A stretch of DNA of 6,369 nt from Candidatus Brocadia sp. (GCA_030837935.1 JAUQXU010000099.1:1-6369); one strand, 5' to 3'; positions 1 through 6,075 are shown, numbered from the stretch's first letter. Program-made: numbers and translations. Notes: generated by a model from the letters alone, not told the origin.

Positions 1-1
1 C

Positions 2-637
2 TGCATTAATCCCAAGGTAATTGAGTGTCCTGATCCTGCCAAAGGTTATGCCACCATCGATGCCAACACAAAAGACGGTATTCAACTCAAGATAAAGGCA
101 CGGGTGACTATCCGCACCAACATTGAAAAATTAGCCGGCGGGGCAACAGAAGAGACCGTTTTGGCACGGGTTGGCGAAGGCATTATCGCCACCCTTGGTT
201 CATTTGAGACATACAAAAAAGTGATTGAAAGCCCTGATGCGATATCAAGGCTTCTTATGGAGAAGAAATACGATAATGATACCGCCTATGAAATCCTTTC
301 GATTAACATCAACAATATCACCTTAGGGGAAAATATTGTTGCGAAACTGCAAGCCGATCAGGCCGAAACAGAGAAACGTATAATACTGGCAGAAGCTGAG
401 AAACGGCAAAGCATGGCTATTGCGCGTGAGCAAGAGATGAAAGTGCTTACAGAGGAAAACATAGCTAAAATACTCGCAGCCGAGGCCGAAGTGCCAAAGG
501 CCATTGCCCAGGCATTCCGTGAGGGAAATTTAGGGATTATGGATTACTATCATCTGAAAAATATCCAGGCTGATACTGAGATGAAGGCGTCGTCTGCAGC
601 GAAACTTGGAATACCTCCGCCAACAATAAAACAATGA
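2..637 (+). CDS. floA: Flotillin-like membrane-microdomain protein FloA (UPF0365/YqfA family), 5' truncated
   Basis: This is the C-terminal 211 residues of a bacterial flotillin-like scaffold. The family is known to oligomerise on the inner face of the cytoplasmic membrane and organise protein and lipid microdomains. The frame is open to the window edge and starts mid-protein (CINPKVIE). A GTG at 104 gives a shorter open frame but is internal, because family-typical sequence continues upstream of it. Visible family blocks are NPKVIE, IQLKIKARVTIRTNIEKLAGGA, EETVLARVGEGIIATLGS, AYEILSI, a long Glu/Ala/Lys-rich coiled-coil stretch (about fragment residues 115-175), and the terminal block EAEVPKAIAQAFREGNLGIMDYY followed by NIQADTEM. 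The N-terminal membrane segment lies outside the window. As I recall it, Bacillus FloA has the same order of motifs and a similar C-terminal end. No terminator is evident after the stop, and the tRNA-Leu promoter begins 9 nt downstream. Confidence 0.94.
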   Translation, partial: CINPKVIECPDPAKGYATIDANTKDGIQLKIKARVTIRTNIEKLAGGATEETVLARVGEGIIATLGSFETYKKVIESPDAISRLLMEKKYDNDTAYEILSININNITLGENIVAKLQADQAETEKRIILAEAEKRQSMAIAREQEMKVLTEENIAKILAAEAEVPKAIAQAFREGNLGIMDYYHLKNIQADTEMKASSAAKLGIPPPTIKQ

Positions 638-645
638 AATTTTCT

Positions 646-673
646 TTGATTATTGTAAATAAAACATTATACT
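646..673 (+). promoter_or_regulatory. Sigma70-type promoter for tRNA-Leu(CAA)
   Basis: A -35-like TTGATT (646-651) and a -10-like TATACT (668-673) are separated by 16 bp. Initiation would fall near 680, giving a leader of about 7 nt before the tRNA. The stretch is AT-rich and lies between the floA stop and the tRNA. Assigned by eye from hexamer match and spacing. Confidence 0.6.
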
Positions 674-686
674 AAACACTAATTAT

Positions 687-772
687 GCCAGAGTGGTGGA
701 ATTGGCAGACACGCCAGACTCAAAATCTGGTCCCCGTCACAGGGGGTAAGGGTTCAACTCCCTTCTCTGGCA
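687..772 (+). tRNA. tRNA-Leu, anticodon CAA
   Basis: An 86-nt class II tRNA that decodes UUG. The acceptor stem is seven perfect pairs (687-693 with 765-771) and the discriminator base is A772. The anticodon stem (714-718 with 726-730) closes the loop CTCAAAA, with anticodon CAA at 721-723. A long variable arm with a CCCC/GGGG-type stem (732-746) is diagnostic of Leu or Ser. The T arm (748-752 with 760-764) closes TTCAACT. The 3' CCA is not encoded and must be added by nucleotidyltransferase. The D-arm region is nearly identical to that of the tRNA-Leu(TAA) at 5694-5778. Confidence 0.97.
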
Positions 773-935
773 TTTATTAAAGTCAAGATCATTCTTGCGA
801 TAGTTACCACCCAAACAAGACGAAGAAAAAATATTGCATCACGAAGTTGTTTTCACCTTCCTGTCTGATACGAAAACATGGCATCTCTCCCTTTATGTAT
901 GCGTAACTGGCGCAGACGTAAAGCCTGTGTCTACC

Positions 936-950
936 AAAATCAATGATTTT
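936..950. repeat. Small perfect palindrome upstream of folC
   Basis: AAAATCA and TGATTTT flank a single A, giving 7-bp arms 40 nt before the folC start. As RNA it would be a weak AU-rich hairpin. As DNA it has the form of an operator half-site pair. It is not followed by a T-run, so it is a poor terminator. The rest of the 773-989 gap holds no confident gene. No function can be assigned. Confidence 0.35.
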
Positions 951-989
951 CAGGGTTTTGCTTTAACGGCATGATGACAAGAGGAAATT

Positions 990-2357
990 GTGGGTAATAG
1001 GAAAAACGAACCTGACTTTCAGTCATACGAAGAAGCACTGGCCTTTCTTTATAAGGCCATCGATTATGAAAAGCTGATTAGCTATCAGTATAATGCATCG
1101 ACATTCAGTTTGGACAGGATGGAAAAACTGCTGGCGTATGTGGGAAATCCTCAGAAAGGGCTCCCGTGTATTCATATAACTGGTACAAAGGGAAAGGGTT
1201 CTACGGCCATTATGATATCCACTATCCTGGAACATGCTGGTCTTATGACGGGACTTTTTACCTCACCGCATCTCGTTGATCTCAGGGAGCGTATTCAGAT
1301 ATATCATCAAAATATATCCGAGCATGAATTTGTCTCTGTCATAAATGAGCTGCGACCTTATATCCAACATTTGAGGGAAACAGAACCCTCTGCATCCCCT
1401 ACATTTTTTGAAATACTTACTGCTGCCGGCATGCTCCATTTTAAAAGGAACCAGATAGAGACGGCGGTTTTTGAAGTGGGATTAGGCGGACGTCTTGATT
1501 CTACGAATGTAGTACTACCGCAGGCATCAATCATTACGAATATCGGTTTTGACCATACGGCCATTTTGGGTAATACCCTTTCGGAAATTGCATACGAAAA
1601 AGCCGGTATTATTAAGCAAGGCGTTCCTGTTATCTCAGGCGTAGAGGATGCAGATTCTCTTTCGGTGGTAGAGAAAACCTGCAGGGAGAAAGACGCTCCC
1701 TTGTATCTGTTGGGGAGGGATTTATGGGTTGAAGAAGCTCAAGGTTCCGATAGAAATGGCACGAGGGGGATGATATGTAAAATAAAAACATGGAGACAGA
1801 CCTATGACAATATCTTTTTGCCCCTTGTTGGCTTTCATCAGGCCAAAAACTGTGCCCTGGCTCTGGGTGCACTGGAGGTTGTAAGGGAATGCGGTAGCAT
1901 TTGCATTAGCCATGAAGTCATTCGGGAAGCCTTTGCCGCTCTGTATTGTCCTGCAAGGATCGAAGTGGTTGCAAAAAATCCATTCATTCTGTTGGATTTT
2001 GCTCATACGGTAGATTCCATGCGTTTTCTTAAAAAGGCATTGATGGAGAATTTTAAATTTAATAAGTTGATTTTGATTCTTGGTTTCTCGCAGGACAAGG
2101 ATTTAGACAATATTCTGAAGGAAATTGTTGCGGAGGCAGATACTATTATTATGACCAGAAGTAAAAATCCTCGTGCCGCCACACCTGAGGATTTGTGCCA
2201 GCGGATAGAAAAACTCTGTGGCAAACGATCGGAAAAAGCGGGTAATGTTCAGGATGCCATAGCTGCCGCAAAACAGATAGCTTCCCAGGAAGACTTGATC
2301 TGTATTACCGGTTCGGCATATGTGGCAGGTGAAGCAAGGCAGGTGTTAGATTTGTAG
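990..2357 (+). CDS. folC: Folylpolyglutamate synthase / dihydrofolate synthase (FolC, Mur ligase superfamily)
   Basis: This cytoplasmic ATP-dependent ligase adds L-glutamate to folates. Family members carry out dihydropteroate-to-dihydrofolate ligation, polyglutamylation of tetrahydrofolates, or both. The 455-residue length is normal. The P-loop is TGTKGKGST (64-72), followed by TSPHL (91-95), EVGLGGRLDSTNV (162-174) and TNIGFDHTAILG (183-194). EKAGI (203-207) contains the likely carbamylated Lys204, and FHQAKN lies at 282-287. The C-terminal domain has DFAHTVDSM (336-344), GFSQDKD (365-371), TRSKNPRA (389-396) and GSAYVAGEAR (441-450). The usual FolC motif DxAHN reads DFAHT here, which resembles the MurE motif, but the flanking blocks are FolC. 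The start is GTG at 990, with GAGGA at 981-985. Tandem in-frame stops (972-977) exclude an upstream start. The gene stands alone, converging with resB. Whether the enzyme is mono- or bifunctional cannot be decided here. Confidence 0.95.
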   Translation: MGNRKNEPDFQSYEEALAFLYKAIDYEKLISYQYNASTFSLDRMEKLLAYVGNPQKGLPCIHITGTKGKGSTAIMISTILEHAGLMTGLFTSPHLVDLRERIQIYHQNISEHEFVSVINELRPYIQHLRETEPSASPTFFEILTAAGMLHFKRNQIETAVFEVGLGGRLDSTNVVLPQASIITNIGFDHTAILGNTLSEIAYEKAGIIKQGVPVISGVEDADSLSVVEKTCREKDAPLYLLGRDLWVEEAQGSDRNGTRGMICKIKTWRQTYDNIFLPLVGFHQAKNCALALGALEVVRECGSICISHEVIREAFAALYCPARIEVVAKNPFILLDFAHTVDSMRFLKKALMENFKFNKLILILGFSQDKDLDNILKEIVAEADTIIMTRSKNPRAATPEDLCQRIEKLCGKRSEKAGNVQDAIAAAKQIASQEDLICITGSAYVAGEARQVLDL

Positions 2358-2425
2358 GGAGCGACTTACTTAACAGGGAAATGAAAACCGGGAAAAGTAT
2401 TTTGTGGATACGAAGCGCTATCCCG

Positions 2426-3394
2426 CTAGGTATTGACAGTTCTGCGAATAATCCTGAGAATTACGAGTATCATACCAATAGAAAAGAAAAAGATAGTTAC
2501 AAAAGTGAGCGGAATGCTGGGATTGTTTTTTATGTTGACAAGGACGCCCGGCACAGAATTAATGTCAGCAAAAATGATCTTTGCGCCATCGATCTCTTTT
2601 GCGTTATTCTCCCCGATAGGTAAAAAGGTTTGTTTTTCTTCATTGTTTTCGGCAGTAGAAATGAGTTTTACCACGGGGTAACGATATTGTGGAGGCATGT
2701 AGAGATCATCAACACGCACCTGTGTGCCGTTTGCATTAAATGTCTCGTTGATTTTTAAGTCACACGTGCGATTGTCAACCTTAAGGATTACACCTGATGC
2801 TATCCAGCCATAATCACGCATAAGGATCTCGAGTACACCGTGTTGCAAAAGGACTGGATTGTTGTAACCAAGGGTGTCTGAGAATTCAATCCCGTCCTTT
2901 CTGACGGCAACGGATGCCACAATTTTTTTTGGCATGCCATTCGGATATGAACTTGTCTTAAGATCTGTAACTTTCATTTCAACGCCAGCCAGGTCAGTCC
3001 AGTCTTCTGCAACGGATACCGGGGGCTCTGTGGTCGAATAGAGCCCGCCAATTAGGTGTGTGATCAGGGTAATTACAAATCCAATATGCACAAGGGATGC
3101 TCCATACAGAGTGACCTTTCTTACGCCCCCTTTTGCCTTCCTTATGATCGAATCAAGGGTGCATAAAAAGGTATTAATGCCGTAAAGAATGCAGGCGAGA
3201 AATAGGAGATAGAACCACAGGTGGATCGGTTTCTTATGAGTGAAAAAAAAGGAAATGTCCTCACCGGAAAGTCCCGTATATTGGCGGGGAGTGAAGTTCA
3301 TGATCAGGCTGCCAATAATAAGCAGTCCGGTGACCGTAAATCCAATGATAATGCCCAGTTTTTGCGATTTAAATATATCGTAAACTTTTTTCAC
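2426..3394 (-). CDS. resB: ResB/CcsB-like cytochrome c biogenesis protein (System II)
   Basis: This membrane partner of CcsA in System II cytochrome c maturation helps deliver heme and apocytochrome to the heme ligase on the outer face of the membrane. At 322 residues it is shorter than many ResB/Ccs1 proteins. It has four predicted membrane helices, at about 12-33, 59-79, 100-118 and 294-314. Helix 3 reads GASLVHIGFVITLITHLIGG. His103, or less likely His113, is the candidate for the transmembrane heme-ligand histidine that CcsB subunits contribute. A large soluble domain (about 119-292) lies between helices 3 and 4, as in the family. The start is GTG at 3394. An AGGA (3405-3408) sits 10 nt upstream, so the ribosome site is modest. 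It follows ccsA after 44 bp and is probably the last gene of the operon. No clear terminator follows in the 68-bp gap before the convergent folC. Identity rests on topology, the helix 3 pattern and linkage to ccsA. Confidence 0.88.
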   Translation of the reverse strand: MKKVYDIFKSQKLGIIIGFTVTGLLIIGSLIMNFTPRQYTGLSGEDISFFFTHKKPIHLWFYLLFLACILYGINTFLCTLDSIIRKAKGGVRKVTLYGASLVHIGFVITLITHLIGGLYSTTEPPVSVAEDWTDLAGVEMKVTDLKTSSYPNGMPKKIVASVAVRKDGIEFSDTLGYNNPVLLQHGVLEILMRDYGWIASGVILKVDNRTCDLKINETFNANGTQVRVDDLYMPPQYRYPVVKLISTAENNEEKQTFLPIGENNAKEIDGAKIIFADINSVPGVLVNIKNNPSIPLTFVTIFFFSIGMILVILRIIRRTVNT

Positions 3395-3438
3395 TTTACA
3401 ATTATCCTGAAACTCAAATTTTCAAAATGCATCTTTAT

Positions 3439-4206
3439 TTATCTGAAGCTGTGGGAACTGCCAATAAGAAAACTGGTGCCTACGTACGTCATCAAGAGTA
3501 TGATAAATCCTAAAATAGCCATCGGCGGCTTGTATCGTTTTGCCTCTTGCCAGTAATCCAGATGCAGGCATGTAGCGTAAAAAAACCAGATGATGACAGA
3601 CCAAACAACTTTGGCATCCCAGAGGAAATATGCCCCCCATGCTACATATCCCCATAATCCTCCAAAAATCATCGAAATAGAAAAGATAACAAGCCCATAT
3701 TGAAAACCTGAGTCAATAACCTGGTCGAATGTTTTCTTTTCATCTGGTATGAAATAACGCGCAACCGCTGCAGCCATAGCGCTGACCCACATAGCATAAC
3801 AAAAGAAGGAAAGGGGAACATGCAATACATACCAGATGGTAAGCATCAACGGTGGAGCATAACTTAATCCTTTGGGGAAAAGTGCAGCTGCTGCGAAAAA
3901 GCCGTATCCAACCCCAAAAAGAGACATACGATAGATACGGCTTTCGATTTTGGAATATATGAGTAATATTATAAAGGCGGCAATGGCAAAGGCGTTAAAG
4001 GATTCGAATTTGTTGGTTAAAGGGAAATACTCTATTGATATGCCACGCACCGCCATGGTTGCACCGTGAAGAACTACCATCCCAAGTAAAACAGGAAAGC
4101 GTAGTTTCCTCCGCGTGAAACCTACACCCCAGTATGCTGAGTAAGCGATGAAGCAAAGCCAGTATAAATTAACGGATATTTGATTGAGAACGTGTGCAGT
4201 ATCCAT
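3439..4206 (-). CDS. ccsA: CcsA/ResC-like cytochrome c heme ligase, WWD-domain membrane protein (System II)
   Basis: This polytopic membrane protein presents heme for covalent attachment to CXXCH motifs of exported apocytochromes c. It has 255 residues and about seven or eight hydrophobic helices. The tryptophan-rich WWD signature spans 185-202 and contains WGAYFLWDAKVVW (190-202). Four histidines sit where the family needs them: His47 in an early helix, His129 (YVLHVPLSF, candidate periplasmic ligand 1), His215 (candidate membrane ligand), and His252 in the terminal GSSHSF (candidate periplasmic ligand 2). The usual CcsA segment WDPKETW reads WDAKVVW, so Pro, Glu and Thr are lost; this part is closer to the CcmC form WDARLT. 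Overall order and the C-terminal end (TYVGTSFLIGSSHSF) are CcsA-like. The ATG abuts the stop of the upstream PPIase gene (TAAATG) and no Shine-Dalgarno sequence is obvious, so translation is probably coupled. Confidence 0.93.
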   Translation of the reverse strand: MDTAHVLNQISVNLYWLCFIAYSAYWGVGFTRRKLRFPVLLGMVVLHGATMAVRGISIEYFPLTNKFESFNAFAIAAFIILLIYSKIESRIYRMSLFGVGYGFFAAAALFPKGLSYAPPLMLTIWYVLHVPLSFFCYAMWVSAMAAAVARYFIPDEKKTFDQVIDSGFQYGLVIFSISMIFGGLWGYVAWGAYFLWDAKVVWSVIIWFFYATCLHLDYWQEAKRYKPPMAILGFIILLMTYVGTSFLIGSSHSFR

Positions 4207-5319
4207 TTATTGCAAGGTAATCTCAATCTTTGCTTTTTCCCGCAGATTATTGATAAGGTTGTTCATTTCCAGCGCAACCAAATCATCTCGCACCTTATCT
4301 TTTACCTGACTGAAACTAACATCTTTGGGAGGAGTCTTTGCGGTAACCTTTATTAAGTGATATCCAAATTCCGTCTTAACAGGATCACTCACCTTGCCCA
4401 CTTCTGTAGCAAATGCAACCTTTGCAAAGTCTTCTACCATAGCGCCATGACGGGGAAATGTGCCTAATTCTCCGCCGGTTTTTCCTGTTGGACAGTCAGA
4501 ATATTTCTTTGCTAATTCGGTGAAATCAGCGCCCTCATCGAGTTCTTTTTTGATGGATTCTATCTTTGCTCTTGCCTTATCTAGTTCTTCTTGAGCTGTT
4601 TTTCCCTTAGTATCGACGAGTATATGACTTGCTGTGGCGGTTTCACCATTAAACTTACTGATATTTTTAATAAAATACTCTTCCATTTTTTTATCATCGA
4701 CATCTTTGGATACATAATTTTCAATTGCCGCTGACATATTAATTGCGGTTTTTAATTCATCAATGTTGCTGCCTTGAAATTCCAGAAACTGTTCTAATGT
4801 TCTATCTTTGGTTGTCGGGTTACTTTTAATGTTCTCCCGCATTTTAGCAATTTCTTTGTCTACTACCTCGGACGATACAGTTATTTTCTTTTCTCCAACA
4901 AATTGTCTTAATAAACACTGCGTCACGAGTTGATCAGTGATCTGCTGCTCCATGGAAGTTATCGCTGCAGGATTTACGTGGTTTTTAAACCGCTCTAGTA
5001 TTTTATCGAGATCACTTCGGATGATTTTTTCATTATTAACGGTCGCAATCACTTTGTTGGGATCGACTTTTTCCTTCTTGCCATGAACACTAGTCATACC
5101 GTGTCCACCGTAAGTGCTGTCATCCGTTGGCATTCCTGCCGAATGCATTTTTTCTTTGTCTCCCTGATTGAAATTGACATTCTTGTGTATCTTGGCAAAA
5201 TCTTGCTCTGTAGATTGACTACTTAATTGAGGGTCACCCGATTCATTTTTTCTGCAGCCACAGACAGATAAAGCAAATAAACTTACAAAAACCAAGAAAA
5301 CAGTAATTCCTTTTATCAT
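4207..5319 (-). CDS. Parvulin-type peptidyl-prolyl cis-trans isomerase lipoprotein (SurA/PrsA-like foldase)
   Basis: A 370-residue exported foldase. The N-terminus is a lipoprotein signal: Lys3, a hydrophobic stretch at 5-19, then lipobox VCGC with Cys22 as the likely lipidated residue. Residues 23-85 form a polar, probably flexible linker. It includes a His/Met-rich patch (59-79: His59, Met63, His73, Met75, His79). Residues about 88-215 resemble the SurA N-terminal chaperone domain (VIATVNNEKIIRSDLDKIL). The parvulin domain (about 226-328) has ATASHILV with His231, SDCPTGKTGGELGTF (274-288), MVEDFAKVAF (294-303) and EFGYHLIKV (317-325) with His320. A short helical tail follows. The ATG is well supported by AAGGAG (5325-5330), 5 nt upstream. 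It lies directly before ccsA, which suggests a role in folding or presenting exported proteins, possibly apocytochromes c; that link is inference. The specific name (prsA, surA or ppiC) cannot be decided. Confidence 0.93.
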   Translation of the reverse strand: MIKGITVFLVFVSLFALSVCGCRKNESGDPQLSSQSTEQDFAKIHKNVNFNQGDKEKMHSAGMPTDDSTYGGHGMTSVHGKKEKVDPNKVIATVNNEKIIRSDLDKILERFKNHVNPAAITSMEQQITDQLVTQCLLRQFVGEKKITVSSEVVDKEIAKMRENIKSNPTTKDRTLEQFLEFQGSNIDELKTAINMSAAIENYVSKDVDDKKMEEYFIKNISKFNGETATASHILVDTKGKTAQEELDKARAKIESIKKELDEGADFTELAKKYSDCPTGKTGGELGTFPRHGAMVEDFAKVAFATEVGKVSDPVKTEFGYHLIKVTAKTPPKDVSFSQVKDKVRDDLVALEMNNLINNLREKAKIEITLQ

Positions 5320-5363
5320 GATTACTCCTTAACGAAAATAATTTTGGTCAGAAACAACAAAAA

Positions 5364-5594
5364 CTACAAAGAAGGTGAGGTGTGCTTTCTTCCATAATAC
5401 TCTGTGATAAGCTTCAGGAGGTCTTCTTCCTTCAGGTTTGAGATGTAATCCAATGCAATATCAATGAGAAGATCGACAGAAAGTCGAGGGTTTTTCGCGG
5501 TAATCTGTTGTAATGCCTCACAAATTTCAGGACTGATTTCTATTGCTGTTTTTGGTTTAAACACGTGATATTTTAGCAACTTGATATTATTCAT
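5364..5594 (-). CDS. Small hypothetical protein, possible ribbon-helix-helix (CopG/Arc-like) DNA-binding protein
   Basis: A 76-residue protein from ATG at 5594. A TTG at 5609 would add five residues but is less likely. Neither start has a good Shine-Dalgarno sequence. I do not recognise the family by sequence. The pattern suggests one short strand (KTAIEIS, about 15-21), a helix (PEICEALQQITAKN, 22-35), a turn, and a second helix (SVDLLIDIALDYISNL, 39-54). This strand-helix-helix order is typical of ribbon-helix-helix repressors and antitoxins. A charged helical tail (EEDLLKLITEYYGRK) follows. A very good -10 box lies about 40 nt upstream of the ATG. The gene ends 44 bp before the PPIase gene on the same strand, so it may head the operon with PPIase, ccsA and resB and could autoregulate it. 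No toxin partner is adjacent. DNA binding is inferred from predicted secondary structure only. Confidence 0.62.
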   Translation of the reverse strand: MNNIKLLKYHVFKPKTAIEISPEICEALQQITAKNPRLSVDLLIDIALDYISNLKEEDLLKLITEYYGRKHTSPSL

Positions 5595-5633
5595 AATTTC
5601 TAACAACAATTCGCAAGTTAAATTGGTTCCAAG

Positions 5634-5664
5634 ATTATACAGATTTTACCATACAAAAGCGTAA
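5634..5664 (-). promoter_or_regulatory. Probable promoter of the small-ORF/PPIase/ccsA/resB operon
   Basis: On the minus strand a perfect TATAAT lies at 5639-5634. The best -35-like hexamer is TTACGC (5664-5659) with a long 19-bp spacer, so the -35 is weak and an activator may be needed. Initiation near 5627 gives a leader of about 33 nt before ATG 5594. The -35 region overlaps a short inverted pair, GCGT-CGTT-ACGC (5659-5670), which might be an operator. The site lies between the tRNA-Leu(TAA) gene and the small ORF. Confidence 0.5.
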
Positions 5665-5693
5665 CGACGCAATTTTATGAAAAAAACTTCATA

Positions 5694-5778
5694 TGGGCGA
5701 GGTGGGAGTCGAACCCACACAACCTTTAACGGTCAAAGGATTTTAAGTCCTTCGTGTCTGCCATTCCACCACTCGCCC
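5694..5778 (-). tRNA. tRNA-Leu, anticodon TAA
   Basis: An 85-nt class II tRNA on the minus strand that decodes UUA (and UUG by wobble). The acceptor stem GGGCGAG/CTCGCCC is seven perfect pairs (5772-5778 with 5695-5701) and the discriminator A comes from 5694. The anticodon stem AAGGA/TCCTT closes CTTAAAA, with the anticodon at 5745-5743. The T arm GTGGG/CCCAC closes TTCGACT. A long variable arm is present. CCA is not encoded. No strong promoter is visible directly upstream, so it may be co-transcribed with tRNA-Cys through the intervening palindromic repeat. Confidence 0.97.
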
Positions 5779-5799
5779 AATGATATTGGGTTATCGTTC

Positions 5800-5926
5800 A
5801 GCCACGAATTTACACGAATAGGCACGAATAGGCACGAATGAAAAGAAAAACACAAATATCGTTCCTCAAATATTTTCTGTTTATTCCTGATTCTCTATTC
5901 GAATAAATTCGCGTCTATTCGTGACT
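5800..5926. repeat. 127-bp imperfect palindromic element with a 10-bp CACGAAT period
   Basis: Four copies of CACGAAT lie exactly 10 bp apart on the left (5803, 5813, 5823, 5833). The mirror units ATTCGTG (5917), ATTCGCG (5907) and ATTCGAA (5897) lie 10 bp apart on the right. The left and right units pair in exact register about a common centre near 5863. With a 3-nt shift the symmetry continues inward: 5836-5859 against 5870-5893 matches at about 16 of 24 positions, leaving a loop near 5860-5869. The whole unit could fold into one long imperfect hairpin. It encodes nothing and lies between two same-strand tRNA genes. The form suits a REP/MITE-like non-autonomous repeat; I see no direct target duplication. 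Confidence 0.8.
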
Positions 5927-5943
5927 TATATTCTTTTAAAAAT

Positions 5944-6016
5944 AGGCGGCTCTGGGATTCGAACCCAGGATAACGGTTTTGCAAACCGTGGCCTTAGTCC
6001 ACTTGGCGAAGCCGCC
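5944..6016 (-). tRNA. tRNA-Cys, anticodon GCA
   Basis: A 73-nt tRNA on the minus strand. The acceptor stem GGCGGCT/AGCCGCC (6016-6010 with 5951-5945) is perfect, and the discriminator is U, as expected for cysteine tRNAs. The D arm is GCC/GGC. The anticodon arm ACGGT/ACCGT closes TTGCAAA with anticodon GCA. The T arm CTGGG/CCCAG closes TTCGAAT. CCA is not encoded. It lies about 24 nt downstream of a predicted start site of a strong promoter. Confidence 0.97.
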
Positions 6017-6046
6017 GTCTTTACTTTTCTGATAATTGAGCTCATC

Positions 6047-6075
6047 ATATTACCATCTAAAAAAAGGTAAGGCAA
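6047..6075 (-). promoter_or_regulatory. Extended -10 sigma70 promoter for tRNA-Cys (and perhaps tRNA-Leu(TAA))
   Basis: On the minus strand, TTGCCT (6075-6070) and TAATAT (6052-6047) are separated by 17 bp. TGG immediately precedes the -10, forming an extended -10. A seven-base A-run (6086-6080) lies just upstream of the -35 and resembles an UP element. Predicted initiation near 6040 gives a leader of about 24 nt. This is the most complete promoter in the window. Confidence 0.7.

Noticed and set aside
104..637. floA starting at the GTG at 104.
   Set aside because: Sequence upstream in the same frame (NPKVIE and following) matches the family, so the gene is truncated by the window edge and the GTG is an internal valine.
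1023..2224. Several minus-strand open frames of 68-94 residues within folC.
   Set aside because: They are antisense to a complete, motif-rich FolC and have no start signals or recognisable domains.
2381..2681. Two plus-strand open frames (2381-2623 and 2433-2681) downstream of folC.
   Set aside because: Both lie antisense to the C-terminal part of resB, whose frame has clear membrane helices and family patterns. They have no protein-like motifs of their own.
3221..3655. Open frames overlapping the resB/ccsA junction on either strand.
   Set aside because: They are out-of-frame shadows of resB and ccsA, with compositions that follow from the real coding frames.
5364..5609. TTG at 5609 as the start of the small ribbon-helix-helix-like protein.
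   Set aside because: It has no Shine-Dalgarno sequence, and an ATG five codons later keeps the whole predicted fold. The ATG is preferred, though its ribosome site is weak too.
5595..5693. A toxin-antitoxin pair built on the small ribbon-helix-helix-like protein.
   Set aside because: No partner open frame of toxin size sits next to it. Upstream is a promoter and a tRNA, and downstream is the PPIase lipoprotein.
5803..5923. The CACGAAT repeats as a CRISPR array.
   Set aside because: Units are 7 bp at 10-bp spacing, with inverted symmetry and no spacers. This is a phased palindrome, not repeat-spacer architecture.
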